Shown: piece by piece, positions 39,090 through 51,908 of the stretch
How the letters are laid out: each line of letters begins with the position of its first letter
Numbering within the stretch: the first letter of the stretch is position 1
From: Tetrahymena elliotti 4EA
Lineage: Eukaryota > Ciliophora > Oligohymenophorea > Hymenostomatida > Tetrahymenidae
NCBI GenBank assembly: GCA_000231825.2
Contig: AFXF02001865.1
Span: 1-64,000 of the forward strand
Length of the DNA stretch: 64,000 bases
Direction of reading: 5' to 3'
Made by a program: the position numbers and the translations under genes
The notes under the pieces: model-generated
Database searches by the model: none
What the model was told of the DNA's origin: nothing
The model's input: the letters and a program-made list of their open reading frames with translations, nothing else

Positions 39090-40476
39090 TTTTTGTCAAT
39101 TGATTTACTTAAAAGTTTAATCTTAAATCTTTTTATGACTTATTTGTATTAGATTATTGATTTTTAAATACATTTTTATAAGTTATAATTTTCTTTTATA
39201 ATTTTTCAAGCAAGAGATAAAAGAATATTTAATTTAAAAAATATTTAAAATATAATATAAAATTTGTGATTGAAAAGATATTTCTGATTATAAAAGATAC
39301 TTCTACTAATTAAATTATATTCATTGAGAAAAGATATCAAAAATCATTTAAAATTTGTATTTTTAGTTAAAAAATCAAATAATTTGCTTTTTCTCAGCAA
39401 AAGCTCACCAAAAAGATAGTAATTGCGAATTATGAGCTCACTTCGTAAGAAAATATCTTGGCAAATCTAGCTTATTAAATATTGATAAGCAATGTTTACA
39501 ATAAATCTTTTTTAACATCAAATTTGATCTTTGAGGTGAAAGAGAAAAATTTCTTTTATAAATTTTAATAAAAGAATAATTTAAAGAAAAAAATAGTTAA
39601 TATGCAATTATTCTTATTTTTATATATTTACTGATTTAAGATACTAGTCTAAATCTAAATTATATGCAAGACTTACAAGTAAAGTGACTATTTATAAAAA
39701 GATAATAAATAGATTTTATAATTAGCATTTAAATTGTTTTATAAAAGTAATTTTATTCTCATGTGCGTCAATCAGTCAATCAGTCGATAAAATCTTCATG
39801 TTTAAATAAAATCTTCTAAAATTATAATAAATTCCACTGATTACTTATTAGATGACCAAAATAGCCAAATTTACATTTTTAAATTATTAGAATCGTTCGT
39901 TCAGTCATTATCAAAAATCTATTCGAAAACATATTTTTGGATAATTTATTAACAAAAAGTTTTAAGCAAAATAAATGTAATAATTTATCATCATTTTTTA
40001 AGATTAAAAATCAGCAACACTTTTCAGAAAAAATATTGTTTTAAAAACCACCTTTTTTTTTTATGAATTAATTTCATTAAATATCTTTATTGTAAAATTC
40101 AAATTTGAAAGGTTAATAGCTTGAATTATTGATACCATTTAAAGGAAATTCAAATCGATATGAACTATTGATAAAAACTGAAAAAATTTATTATTTTAGA
40201 TACATAGACAACAAAGATATACTTTTAGTCGATGATTACATTATCACATAAATTGTTAATAAAATATTATTAATTTGTATAGTGATATTTAAAAATAGTT
40301 TTGACATTTTGAAAGTGAGAAACATTAATTGAATAAGAAAAAATTTAATAGAAAATGAAGTAATTGATCGTAACTAATTATTTTTGATTTAATTGGTGTT
40401 AAGATTGTAACATTTTGAAACAAATATTTTTACATTTAGATTTATAAGAATTTTATATTTTATTAAATAAATATTA
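39090..40476. other. Spacer between protease copies 2 and 3
   Basis: AT-rich, similar in length to the first spacer. No coding sequence recognised. Confidence 0.6.
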
Positions 40477-41952
40477 TCACTTTCTTAAAGCTCTAAGAGT
40501 GAGGAAAACGAGAGCAGAGACAGCAACGAAGATTAAACCTAAAGCAAAAATAGCTTGGGTATGGATAGAGGTGCTGGCAGAGTTAGTGCTGGAAGGATTG
40601 GCAATAGAGGTGGCAAGACCTATTTTTAAGAGAGTAAAATTTAATAAATAGAATTGCAAGAATTGATTAATAAATAAATAAAAAGATTATTTACCCATAG
40701 AGACAGTGGTGTAATCGAAAACGGAGACGAATCTTCTCATGAAGACATCACCCAAAATGAATTAGACATCACCAACAAGAGCCATACCTTAGACACCGAT
40801 AATGCAAGAGCTGTTGTCCTTGATAACGTAGAAAGAAGAGGGAAGAGAGTAGCTTCTGTCAATACCGTTAACGTCGGTAAGAGTGAAAGTTAAGTCAGGT
40901 AAAGTGGCACCACATTTAACACCGTAGAAAACTGAACCTCCAGAAGGAATGGTCTTAATAGTGGCAACAGTCTTGAGGTAGCTGATCCATTGCTTGAAGA
41001 CATCGCTTCTCATGACGAGCAAAGAAGTACCGGAATCAACGATAGCAACGTTTTACTTGGGGGTAGCAACGGATTAGTTACCGAAAGAGACGGACTTGAT
41101 AGCAACTGACCATCTTTGGCTGTCGTTGTGTTGACCGCTAATGATGATGGGGTGGAAGTAAAGTTCAGAGGGGTTAGCGAGCTTAGTGTTATCAACACCA
41201 CCGATAATGAGTTCAGATTCGTTATCACCGAAACCAAGGTAGAAACTGAATTGACTCTTAGAGATGATACCTTATGAGAAAAGTTAGGGGACGAAAGAAA
41301 CAGCGTTGGTGTTGTGTTCATCGTAGACACCGAGACCCATCAAACCATCAGACTATTATTTTTAAAGATAGATATTGGTAAATTTTTTGTTAATAAAAGT
41401 AAATAAGGGAAATTACTTCTAATCCACCGTTCTTGACAGACTTTTCGACAACGAGGAGAGCTTCAGTAACAGAAGCTAATCCAGCGATAGCAATGGGAAC
41501 CTTAGCAATGTGACCGGAGACACCAGAACCATCACCGTAAGTGATAGAAGCAGGAGTGGTGGTCATGTTGCAACCATCAGAACTTTGGCAATCGTAAGAG
41601 TGCTTGTAACCGTCTTTCTAAATTATTAATTAATTAAAATATTAATTATTGATTAATTATAAATAAATGTATTTACAATGCAAGAAGCACAGTTCTTTCC
41701 GGTTAACCATAAAAGGTTAGAACCAGTATCAAAGTCAACAGTGTAGGTTTACTTGGAGTTACCAACTTCGATGTTACCAGAGTACATGTATTAGTTGTGG
41801 TTAACTAATCTGTCAACGGCAGCTTAGTCAGTGTCTTCTAAGAATCCGTTGTTTTCGGATTCAGGGACTCTCTTGACAATAGGAATTGTGACAATTTGAG
41901 CAAAAGCAATATTGAGAGCTATCAATAAAATTAAAGAGCTGGTTTTATTCAT
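40477..41952 (-). CDS. Pepsin-like aspartic protease, cluster copy 3
   Basis: Four exons (41952-41677, 41617-41417, 41352-40695, 40619-40477), 425 residues. Signal peptide MNKTSSLILLIALNIAFAQ; active sites VDFDTGSNLLWLTG (Asp75) and VDSGTSLLVM, both intact; flap region ITYGDGSGV; C-terminal transmembrane helix followed by LRALRK. Its codons are clearly richer in C and G at third positions than those of copies 1 and 2 (for example GCC, ACC, GTC), similar to the ribosomal protein genes here, which suggests that this is the strongly expressed member. Exons 2 and 3 have exactly the lengths seen in the other copies. It is the first gene in transcriptional order of the array. Confidence 0.93.
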
Positions 41953-44464
41953 TTTTATTAATTTACTTAAAAGTTTCTTTTATTATTAATTTATATATTT
42001 ATTTGATATACTGATTTGCAATTTAAATGTGATCCTTTATATTCTTTTTTGGCTTATCTTTTCGCAGATATTTTCTTTTATAATCTTTTCATTAAAAGTA
42101 AAGCAATACTAAGTTCTCATAAAAGAATATTTTCATATCATCAATTAATTAACCCTTAGAAAAATGGATGCTTTTTTTCTTATCAATAGCGAACATGAAG
42201 TAACTTACGTATTTCTATCTTATGATAACAAAAAACGATTAAAAAAAAAGACAAAACAAGGCTAAATATGGTTTTTTAAAACTTCATTTTGAATGGAAGA
42301 AAATTGAGAAAAATCTTTGACTATTTTGATTTGCTTGTGAAATTAAAGATTGAGGTGGTTTGATATATAAAAAAACTAAATTTCACAAAAGACTGGGTTA
42401 ACACTTGATTTACAAATTTCCAAACAAAAGAGAGATTAAAGTTTGCATCAAAAACCCAATCAATTAAAACCTACAAAAAATATGGAATTTTGATTCCCTT
42501 TGAAATAATTAAAATGAATATTTTTTGTACAAAAGTGAAACCAAATATTTATTCGCAGAGTTAAAAATGTAAATTTTGTCAATCAGATAGTCTTTAATAA
42601 TAATTTGCATATCATTTTTACATTTTAATCCCTTATCACTAATCAGAATTCTTTTATTAACTTTATAAAAGATTTAATTTATCAAATCAAAAAGATTCAT
42701 CTTTTCTAATAAAATCTGTATTTTTAATTTCATTAAAAGAATAAATTTATATTTTTTTATTCTATTTTAGATGCGATTAAAATATAACAAAATATAAATA
42801 TTTTATTTCTACCATAAAATAACAAAGATATATTTTCTAGACTCTTAACAATTTTATTTGCCTAAAATCAATTTTTGTTTGGGTAAAAAAACTGCTCCTG
42901 TTAAATGTTACAAAAAAAATTTGTATTTTTAATTAAATAAAAAAACAAAATATTTAAAAATTTTGAAAAAAATTTCAAGTTTTGTTTATTAAAGGCAGTA
43001 AAAGTGAATCAAATTTTTGATTGATGAATCATTGATTCATATTTGACAAAAAATATTTTTTTATTAAAATATGAATTTATAAATTGATCTTTCTAATAGA
43101 AAAATAAATAATTTATGATGAGTAAAAAAGGTCTATTTTAATTTTTTTATAATTATTTGGTTACTTTTTTTAACTTTTAACAGTGAAGTATTGTTTTTTT
43201 ATTTCACTTAATTAAGTCTAGTTTTTTTAATCAAGCGGGAGGGACTAAAGCTAAATAGTATCTTAACTAGACATTGAAAGTTATTCAAAGAATGAAGAGT
43301 TTATTATATTTTAAAAGACAAAGTTAAAGGTCTTCTATTTAGAAATACTAGCTATTATGATAAAAAATTTGTATAAACGCTTGAATTAAATGAGTCCCCT
43401 AAAAAAGTTTAAGGATAATTAGCTAAGTAAAAATATGTAATTTACTCAATTTAATTCTAAATTTAAAATTATAATTTGATAGAGAAACTCCTTAACAAAA
43501 TAATAATAAATATAATTTTTTATTACTCATCATTACATACGCATTTTAATAATTAGTTTGATGACTTTTGAAATGTAAAAAAGTTTTTTAGATATTTTAA
43601 TTTGTAACTAAATTACTTATCTGTTTTTTTTTAAATAATTACTAACAAATAAATTTGAAATAATAGTTATTCTTATGTATAATTTTAGTTCATGATTGTA
43701 ACTCTTAAATAGTAAAGGTGACAAAAAATAATAATTTTTTATAGTAAAAGCCTAAACTAACATTTTTTATAAATTTTTTCAAATTGAAATTCTTCTGTTA
43801 AGGGATAATTTTAACTCGGAGAATAAATTAATCTGTATCACCTAAATATCAAAATTAAAGATTTGAAATATAAAGAATTTAAATAAATAAAATTAAGTAT
43901 CATAAAAATTAATATCTTCATTCTCAAAATATTAATTAAAACACTGAAATAATACATCTAATTTATAGAACCTAAATTATACTCTATTCAAAAAACTGAG
44001 CTAGATAGATAATAATATTGACAATAAATTGTTAACTAAATGGATTGAAAAAAATAATTATAAGGAAATTATTTTAAGTATGAAATAAAAGCTAGGAAAA
44101 AATAAAATAAAATAAGATAAAATATTTTGAAAAAGAAATAAAATTTAACTATTGATAATTGCAAATTTAAATTTTTACTTTAAAAATTAAAAGGATTAAA
44201 AGAATTAATAAAGATAATTTTGTAAAGGCTACAATTATCAAATTTTTTATCTAGAGACTTGATTATCTAAAAAAAAACTATTTTTTTATTCTAATTTTAG
44301 CTTGATCATTTTTTATTTTAATAAAAAAATACTAATCCATAAAATTTCAAACTAAATTAAGAGGAGAGATATTTTAATAAATTGAAGTAAAAATACTCAT
44401 AAATGTAAAATTTTGTATTATTAATCTAATCACTATTTCATTAATATATTGTTCTTAAAAAATT

Positions 44465-44626
44465 ACAGAATTAGATAAGTTAGCCAAACCTAAATATGGT
44501 GAGAGAGTAAAATATTTAGTAGTGTAAGGAGAACAAAAAAGTAAAGTAAAAGATTTGGTTGAATCAGTCCCAGAATTTTTTAAAAAATTTAATCTGCATA
44601 AAATTTAATCTGTTTATTTATAATGA
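44465..44626 (+). pseudogene. Fragment resembling DNA polymerase zeta catalytic subunit
   Basis: About 53 codons to a TGA. The segment AKPKYGERVKYLVVQG followed by KVKDLVESVPEFF and FNLHKI resembles the region after the palm in REV3-type family B polymerases, where other species have a PxxGERVPYVVVxG pattern and then a stretch leading into LNxxYYI. An acceptor-like TTACAG precedes it. After FNLHKI the match ends and a stop follows, with no polymerase sequence recognised in the surrounding kilobases. I read it as a remnant of a broken gene, but one exon of a gene with very long introns is possible. The family assignment comes from memory of motifs. Confidence 0.4.
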
Positions 44627-47240
44627 TTTGTATGCTCTTATGCCTTTTTTAATATTTTTTAACTTATTAAAAACGTTTTGATCAAAAATTTCTTTGAAGA
44701 AAAATTCTAACTTCTACTTTAAATTTGGTAAAATCAATTTTGAATTCAAAGTAATACTGATCATCAAAAATTTCAAAGTAACCATCAATGTTTTAATTTT
44801 TATTTTTTTTATTATCCTTTGATTTCTACAGAAAAAAAAGATTTGAGATGTTTGCCAAATAAAAAATTTAGATTCATAAAATTAAAAGGGTAAAAAGAAT
44901 AAAAGTAGATATGACCTCCAAATTTAGGTTTCCACTGAAAAAATTACCAAAAGCATAAAATTAAAAAAAAATAAATCTAGAAAATATTTTTAAATAATAC
45001 TTTTATAAATAAAATTTCTAATTGAATCCAATCTACTTTCAACGATAATATTTCTTTTTTATTGAAAAAAGAACTAAATAACTAACTATTAAAAAGAGAA
45101 ACAGCAATTTCTACTTCAGAAAATAAAATTAAAATCTAAGAAATAACTTTGTGAGAGTATAAGAATTAATGAATAAGGAGGAAAGTATTTCTTTTTTGTT
45201 ATTAATTTATTCATTAAAATCATCAATATCTCTTTAAATATATTAAATTTAATAGGAAAAGCATAAACTAGTAAAATTTTCAGACTGAATTAAAGAAATT
45301 TTGAGATGAAAAACCCTATTTTGTAAGAATAACAAAGTTACTCTTGTAAGATTAATTTTTAATATATGTTTATTTATGATTTAATAGAATTATTAAACCA
45401 AAATATTGAAAAATCTTTCTCTACTTTCTTTTGAAGCATTTTAGCTCAAAAATATTCACATAAAAAATTTAAAATGATGAAATTCAATACTAATAAAAGC
45501 AATAAAATTTCGAAAAAGGGATACAAAACATTTTTAAAATTAATAATAAATAATTTAATTATTTGCAAAAAATTTTATGAAGATTTTATTTTTCACATTC
45601 AAAGTATTTTCTTCATTTGTTAGTTTAGAAAAACTTATTGCCACTCTATTTTAATAATAAATGAAATGCAATAAAAATAAATAAATTCTTTAAAACAAAA
45701 CATTTTTTGGATAAATCAAAGAAATGACATGTTCTAAATATTTGAGAATTATCAATAAATGTTTTAAAACTAATCTATTCAAGAAGTTAAAAATCATATT
45801 TATTTTAAAATTAGAAATTTAAATTTTTTTTTAAATTCATTACAATTTCTATAATCATTTTTCTCTTTAAGATTCCTTATCAAATGAGAATAGTTAATCT
45901 TACTTGTTTTGGTTTTACTTTTAAATTTAAGATTTGAATTTTTTTAAATAAATTAAATACTTAAAAATCTTACCAAGTAAATTGTTTTATAAAATTTAAA
46001 AATAAATATTAAAATTTTAAGAAATGAATTTAAAGGATAATAGGATTTAAAACTCATTCTATTGAAAATTAATTTTTATTTTTAAAATAAATTAGGCAAA
46101 AATCAAATATTTGATTTTTAATAAGTAAGTGTATTTATTTTAAAATAAATTATTTTAATTTGAAAAGAAACACAAAACAAAAAACTGTTAATTTGAAATT
46201 CTAAGATATTATAAACAATTTTTAAATAATTATCAATAATTAAATATTACTAAATTGATTTATTATAAGTAAAAATTTGTTTTCAATAATCAAGATGTAT
46301 TTTTTTATTAGAAAATCTTTTTTCAAAAATTGAATGAAAGAGCTTAAATATTTTATGTAAGTTTTAGCAGCTTTTTCGTTTCTTATTTTAAAGCTTATTT
46401 CTTTTGACATAATTCCTCTACAAATTTTAATCAAATAAATTCTTTAAGACCACAAAAAAAAACTTGAAAGAAAAAAATCTACGAGAGAATTAGATTTTAT
46501 TTTAGAAGAAATGTTTAAATGCTTAGTAAGAAATCAGATTTAATTTTGAATATCACGATTGATTATCTAATTTAAAAATTATTCTCTACATAAAAAATTA
46601 AAAACTTTTTGTAAATTAATTTAAAAAGTTTGAAAAAAAAATTATTCATTTTATTATTTGAAAAGGTGATAATTTAGATTTAATTTTAAAATGAAAAATA
46701 TATTATTTAGCATAAATAATTATTAATAAACCATCACCAATATCTGACAAATCAAAATAAACTATTCAGAATTTATTTGTAAGGTAGTGTTAAACTAAAA
46801 TAGATATTAAAAAAAAAGAATTGTTTAAGAATTTTAGAGAACTAAAATTTTTATTTCAAATAAATTGCTATTTTTTTGATTTAATTAAATTTCTACAAAA
46901 ATGTTTTCTGAATTACATAAATAATATTTTTTTAAATACTAATAATAGAAGTGAAAAATCATAAATTTATCTCATTAAAAACGCTTGTTTTAGAACTCAT
47001 TTTAAATTAATTACATTCTAATTTAAATATTTAAATGATTATTCATTTTTTATTTGTTTTGAAAAATGAATTGAAATAAGAAATTTTAGAAGTAAGTATC
47101 TATCAAAATTCTTTTTAAAATAAAAATTAATTTTCTTTAAAAAGTAAATCATAATTAATTTATAATGCTATTAAGGTTTTTGTGATAACCAAAGTTAATA
47201 ATAAATTGTAAATGTTTAAAATATTCTTAATAAATGAATT

Positions 47241-47368
47241 GAAAGATTGTATACTTAAAAAAAATCTTGTTATTTTATTTTAAATAATGAAAGATTGTAT
47301 ACTTAAAAAAAATCTTGTTATTTTATTTTAAATAATTTGAAAATCTTGTTATTTTATTTTAAATAATT
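47241..47368. repeat. 48-base tandem repeat, two copies plus a partial
   Basis: Units at 47241-47288 and 47289-47336 start GAAAGATTGTATACTT and are identical; a third, truncated copy covers only the unit's end (about 47339-47368). Confidence 0.85.
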
Positions 47369-48272
47369 GGAAAATTGAAATTATTTTATTTTAATGATTT
47401 CAAATTTTATCAATTAGAATAGTATTTATTAGAAAAATTTATTGTAGAGAAATCATAACTATTTAAATAAGGATAATATCAGAACTTAAACTGATGTAAT
47501 TGAATTTTAAGATATAAAATTATAATTTAAGTTATTGAATAGGAATTTTTACCTGCTGTATGTATTTTTAAATAAAGTAAAATAAATTGAGATCAAAAAG
47601 GCTTGAAAATTATTTTACTAATTTATTAGTTTATTTTAAGAAATAAATGAAAGAAAGAAATAATTAAATTTTTAATTTAGGACTAATAAAGTTAGCATTT
47701 TAACAAGTAAGGATATGCTACTAATTGATTAAATAACTTAGAAAATATCAAGAAAATTCTATGATTGGTTCAATAATAAAAAAATAGTAATAAATGTATT
47801 CAAAATGAATAAAGAAGAAATGATTTTACTAATGAAAAGAAAAAGGATTAATTATTTATAAAAAAAGAAATAGGAGATAAAAGGATGAAATGAATTATTA
47901 AGTGAAGGTAAAAGTAGAGAAAATAAATTTAAGAAATATAAAAGATGGTGATGAGGAAGAATTGATTGGTTGTATGATTGTATTGAATTAGATAGATAGA
48001 TATATAGGCTATAAAAGGAAGAAAAAGCATGATTTAATAGATTGCTAAAGATCTTAAGTGATGAGGAATGAAGGGAAGGTAGGTAGTGAAATGAATGAAA
48101 TCAAAAGTAAATGTAAGAAAAAGGGGTATAAATACAAATAAAAATAAAAGCAGAAAGATAAAATAAAAAAGATCAAAAAAGAGGTCAAGTATTTGTTACT
48201 AACAAAATTAATATAAACAAAAAAGTCAAAAGATTTTTATTAAGAAAAAAATAATATAATAAATAAATAAAA

Positions 48273-48587
48273 ATGGCTAAGGGTTAAGCTATTGGTATTA
48301 ACAAGGGTTTCATCACCACTTAATTAGAAAAGAAATAACTTAAGCACTCTGCTGTCAAGAGAAAGGGTATCCTCGGTAAGAGAGTCGCTTTAGTTAGACA
48401 AGTTATCAGAGAAGTCACTGGTTTCGCTCCTTATGAAAAGAGAATTATCGAACTCATTAAGGCTGGTTCTGCCAAGGACTCCAAGAAGGCCACTAAGATT
48501 GCCAGAAAGAGACTTGGTACCCACAGAAGAGCTAAGGTAAAAAAAGCTTTACTCGAAGAAGCTGTTAGAGCCCAAAGAAAGAAATGA
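48273..48587 (+). CDS. 60S ribosomal protein eL36
   Basis: One exon, 104 residues, starting MAKGQAIGINKGF and ending AQRKK before TGA, the standard length for eL36. The basic core (KRKGILGKRVALVRQVIREV, FAPYEKRIIELI) is typical. The protein sits on the solvent side of the large subunit. Codon use is strongly biased toward C-ending and AAG codons like eS10, consistent with very high expression. Three Gln positions use TAA. The leader just upstream is purine-rich with repeated AATAAATAA. Confidence 0.95.
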
Positions 48588-50469
48588 GCAATCTGAAGTT
48601 CGGGATATAATTACAATTTTTAAGAATATTAACTATTATTGTATAAATAAAAACTACTTAAATATAATAGTATTAATCTTTTAGTGTACTTAATTCTCTT
48701 TGCATTAAAAGGGTGTGTATGTATATCTTCATACAGTCTATTTAAATTTTTTAAATATAAAAGAGATATTTACTCAAATTAGAATTAGTTAGTCTTCCTT
48801 CCTTCCTTCCACATTCATTATTTTACAATCAATTTTCAAGCGAAAAAAAATAAGGTATCTAGCTTGCACTATCTAATAATAAATAGGCATAAAAATATGT
48901 TAGATAATACTATGTATATTTATAATTTTCAATGTTCTGCAATTTAATTATACAATTTGTTTCCACCTTCAATTTTTTCGCGTTATTTTTACATTTTAAT
49001 GCTAAAAAAACATCCAATTTTGCCAACAACATTTCCTTTTCAACATTAGGAATAAGACTAATAATTTTTGATTTTTGCAATTTACTAAAAACCTTAAAAC
49101 TAATTTTCCTACTTTTCTCCTATCAATGCAAAATTTCAAAGAAAAAAAAAAAAAAAACTAAAATCTACAATTAATTAATTCCTCACAAAATTGGTAAACA
49201 GAAACCAGAAAAAAAAAATAATTTATCAAGGCAGTATCGTCTTTTAATGTACATATCAATAAACCTAAACAAAATTAGAAAAATATGTGAATAAAATTCT
49301 ATATTAAAATAAATAAGAAGCTAAAAAAACTGTGTAAAATAAAGAGAGAAATATGGAGCTTCAAAGATAGTGTAAAATAAAGAGATAAATTCAATAAATT
49401 CACATTTTACTTAAAAATTAACATAAAATAAATTGTTTATTTAAAAAAAGCAAAATTTATTTCAAAATATATTTTTTTGTTTAAAAAAAGATTTCTACCA
49501 TGAGTGAATTAATATTAAAATGTTAAAAATTAAAAGCGAAAGTACATTTGGAAATTAATTAAATTTGTTTTTGTTCTACATTTAATAATTACTATTACGT
49601 TTAAATAACCTTTTAATTTCTTTAAGAACTCTTTATTAGTTTTAATCAATAGATTTTGAAAAGAGTGCATATCAGTCTTAATTGCTTTAATGAAAACAGA
49701 CAGATGATGTCTGATTAATTTAAATTAAACGAATTTAATATTAGAAATTTGAATAACAATCAGGAAAAATTTAACGATCATCGATTCGATTTAGCTATTC
49801 CGTTTAATATTATTTTTTAATTTTTTGGTAGTTTAAAAGGCAAAAACATTTTATGAAGGAAAATACTCAGCTTAAAATGTTTAAGTGACAGCTTTGGGTT
49901 AAATTTGACTATTTCAAGAGGTATTGAGAAGCAAATAGAGCAGCTGCTGCATATGAATTGAGACTAGTAAATATACAAAGTAAATGAATGATGTTTACCC
50001 TCTATTCTTATGAAACAAATAAGAAAAGGAGAAGATTGATAGATAGATAGATTGATCTATTTATTTGTCATGAAAGAATGAATGAATGAATAATCGATAT
50101 ATAAGATAGAAAGAGAAATTCTTCTAATGGAAAAAACAAAGATAAATTTTTCAAATTTTCAAATAAAATAAATGAAAATAAACAACAGTTTAGAAATGAA
50201 AAGAGAGTAATAATGGAAATTAGCTTGAAAATATGAATGGAACAATTGATTCATGTAGAAAGAAAAAAGAAAAGGGAAATTAATTAATCAATCAAAGGGC
50301 TAATGAATATTAAATAAAATATCTAATAAATATTTCATAAAAAAAAAGAACAACAAACTATATTAATTTTTTGATAAATTCGCTTAAATAAGAAATCAAA
50401 TAAAACACATTAAAAGTTAAAAAAATCAATTAAGACTCAATCAAATATATCATTCAGAGTTATTTAGAG
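48588..50469. other. Intergenic DNA between eL36 and the Rab gene
   Basis: Mostly AT-rich filler. A 50-codon frame at 49704-49856 on the plus strand (MMSDQFKLNEFNIRN...) is locally less AT-rich than its surroundings but has no other support. A short CTTC-type run lies near 48796-48810. Confidence 0.5.
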
Positions 50470-51908
50470 ATGGATTCAGGATAATAGTAATTTATTTTCC
50501 AAGAAAAGCATTACAAATTTTAGCCAACAAGACATTATGGAGGAGAATATCCCTCCAATAGATATTATTAACAAGACAATACAAATATTAAAAGTTGTTA
50601 ATTTTAATAAAAATATTAAATAGCGATCACTTATTTAAAATTCTATTGATTGGTAATTCAGGAGTAGGCAAAACTTGTATGCTCATGCGTTATTCAGTAA
50701 CAATATTCAAACCACTTATAGTCTAAGCTGTTTATATTAACTGCTATTTCTATAATATTAGGAAAATTAATTTACTTACAATTTCTATAATACTATTGGA
50801 GTCGATTTCGTAATTTTATCATTCAATTTATTTATTTATTTTAACTTCATAATTTCATTAAACATCTTGACAATTGAAAATGTGAAATAGCTTCATTGAT
50901 TGTAACTAAATCTCTTTTTTTAAATAATAGAAAATTAAAGCATTAAGATTAGAAGACAAGAATATTAAACTTCAAATCGTAATAGATATACTTATACTGC
51001 AAGTTAGATTAATATCGCTCATATCATTAATTCGTTAAAAAAAAGAATTAATTTATTATCCTACATACTCTTCAAAGAGTCAGCTGATTGATTATATTTC
51101 CTATTTACAAATGTTTATCAATTATGCTTTTAAATGCGATACAACATCTGACTTTTTATTTTTAATTCAGTTTATTGTTTTATTGTAAAATAATTATTAT
51201 CAAAAGTGGGACACTGCTGGACAAGACCGTTTTAGAACTATTACTTGTAGTTATTATAGGTAATCTTTAATGAAAAATTATATCTTTATTAAGTTTTTCA
51301 TCATTTAATTCATTTGAAAAATTTAAAATCTTATCATAAAATTATTTAGAGGTGCTCACGGTATTTTGATTGTTTATGACATTACTGAAAGAGAATCATT
51401 TGATAATGTTAAGACATGGATGGTAGAAATCGAAAAGTAACCCCACTTTAAAGTATCATTCAAAAATATTAATTTATTTTACGAAATAGGCATGCAAAAA
51501 AAGGAGTATAGAAAATGTTAATTGGTAATAAATCTGATTGCAGTAATAGAGCTGTTTCATACGAAGAAGGATTTGAATTAGGTAAGTAGATCAAACTATA
51601 TGCCCTTTTGTTAATATTCTTATTTTATGATAAATAGCTAAGCAATATCAAATTCCTTTTGCTGAAACATCAGCCAAGAATGCCAGCAATATAGATTTAG
51701 CCTTCACAAATCTTGCTAAGAATATGTAAAGATTATTTCTTTTTGTTTCATTTATGAACTGTTCTTTTTTTATAGTTTGGGTAGTGGATAAGTTTTGAGT
51801 ACTGCACCTTCCTAGGGAATGAAGATTCAATAAAATAAATTCAATACTTAATAATCTAATTCAAGACAAGTTCAACAAAGCTAAAAGAGTTAAGATGATT
51901 GTTGCTGA
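50470..51908 (+). CDS. Rab-family small GTPase
   Basis: The core exons are 50624-50696, 50762-50809, 50931-50978, 51207-51259, 51350-51436, 51490-51581, 51638-51725 and 51776-51908, all in phase. Guanine-binding motifs are complete: GNSGVGKT, switch [19 protein letters not shown] with the GTP-hydrolysis Gln, GNKSD and ETSAK. The protein ends DDCC, the double-Cys signal for geranylgeranylation, so it should cycle on membranes and direct vesicle traffic; the switch regions are closest to the Rab1/Rab8 group, though the exact class is not certain. Introns are unusually many and short for such a small gene. The N terminus is unsure: MDSGQ at 50470 spliced to [15 protein letters not shown] fits a 44-base intron, but the next junction to [10 protein letters not shown] is out of phase in my model. 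Confidence 0.88.

Larger units (their letters stand above)
41953..48272. other. 6.3 kb gene-poor stretch
   Basis: The longest gap in the window. It is very AT-rich and holds no complete gene that I can build on either strand. It contains one fragment with clear coding character (44465-44626), a weaker open patch near 43240-43440 with two competing frames, and a 48-base tandem repeat (47241-47368). The last 400 bases are purine-rich and run into the eL36 start, so they probably hold its promoter. Confidence 0.5.

Noticed and set aside
35314..41330. Several Leu/Val-rich minus-strand frames over the protease cluster
   Set aside because: They are shifted frames of protease exon 3; the correct frames carry the catalytic motifs.
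43240..43440. Patch with possible coding character (candidate second polymerase fragment)
   Set aside because: Two overlapping frames look equally coding-like and neither gives a convincing family motif, so no assignment is made.
49704..49856. 50-codon plus-strand frame between eL36 and the Rab gene
   Set aside because: Composition is slightly better than its surroundings but there is no recognised motif, and frames of this length are expected by chance with a single stop codon.
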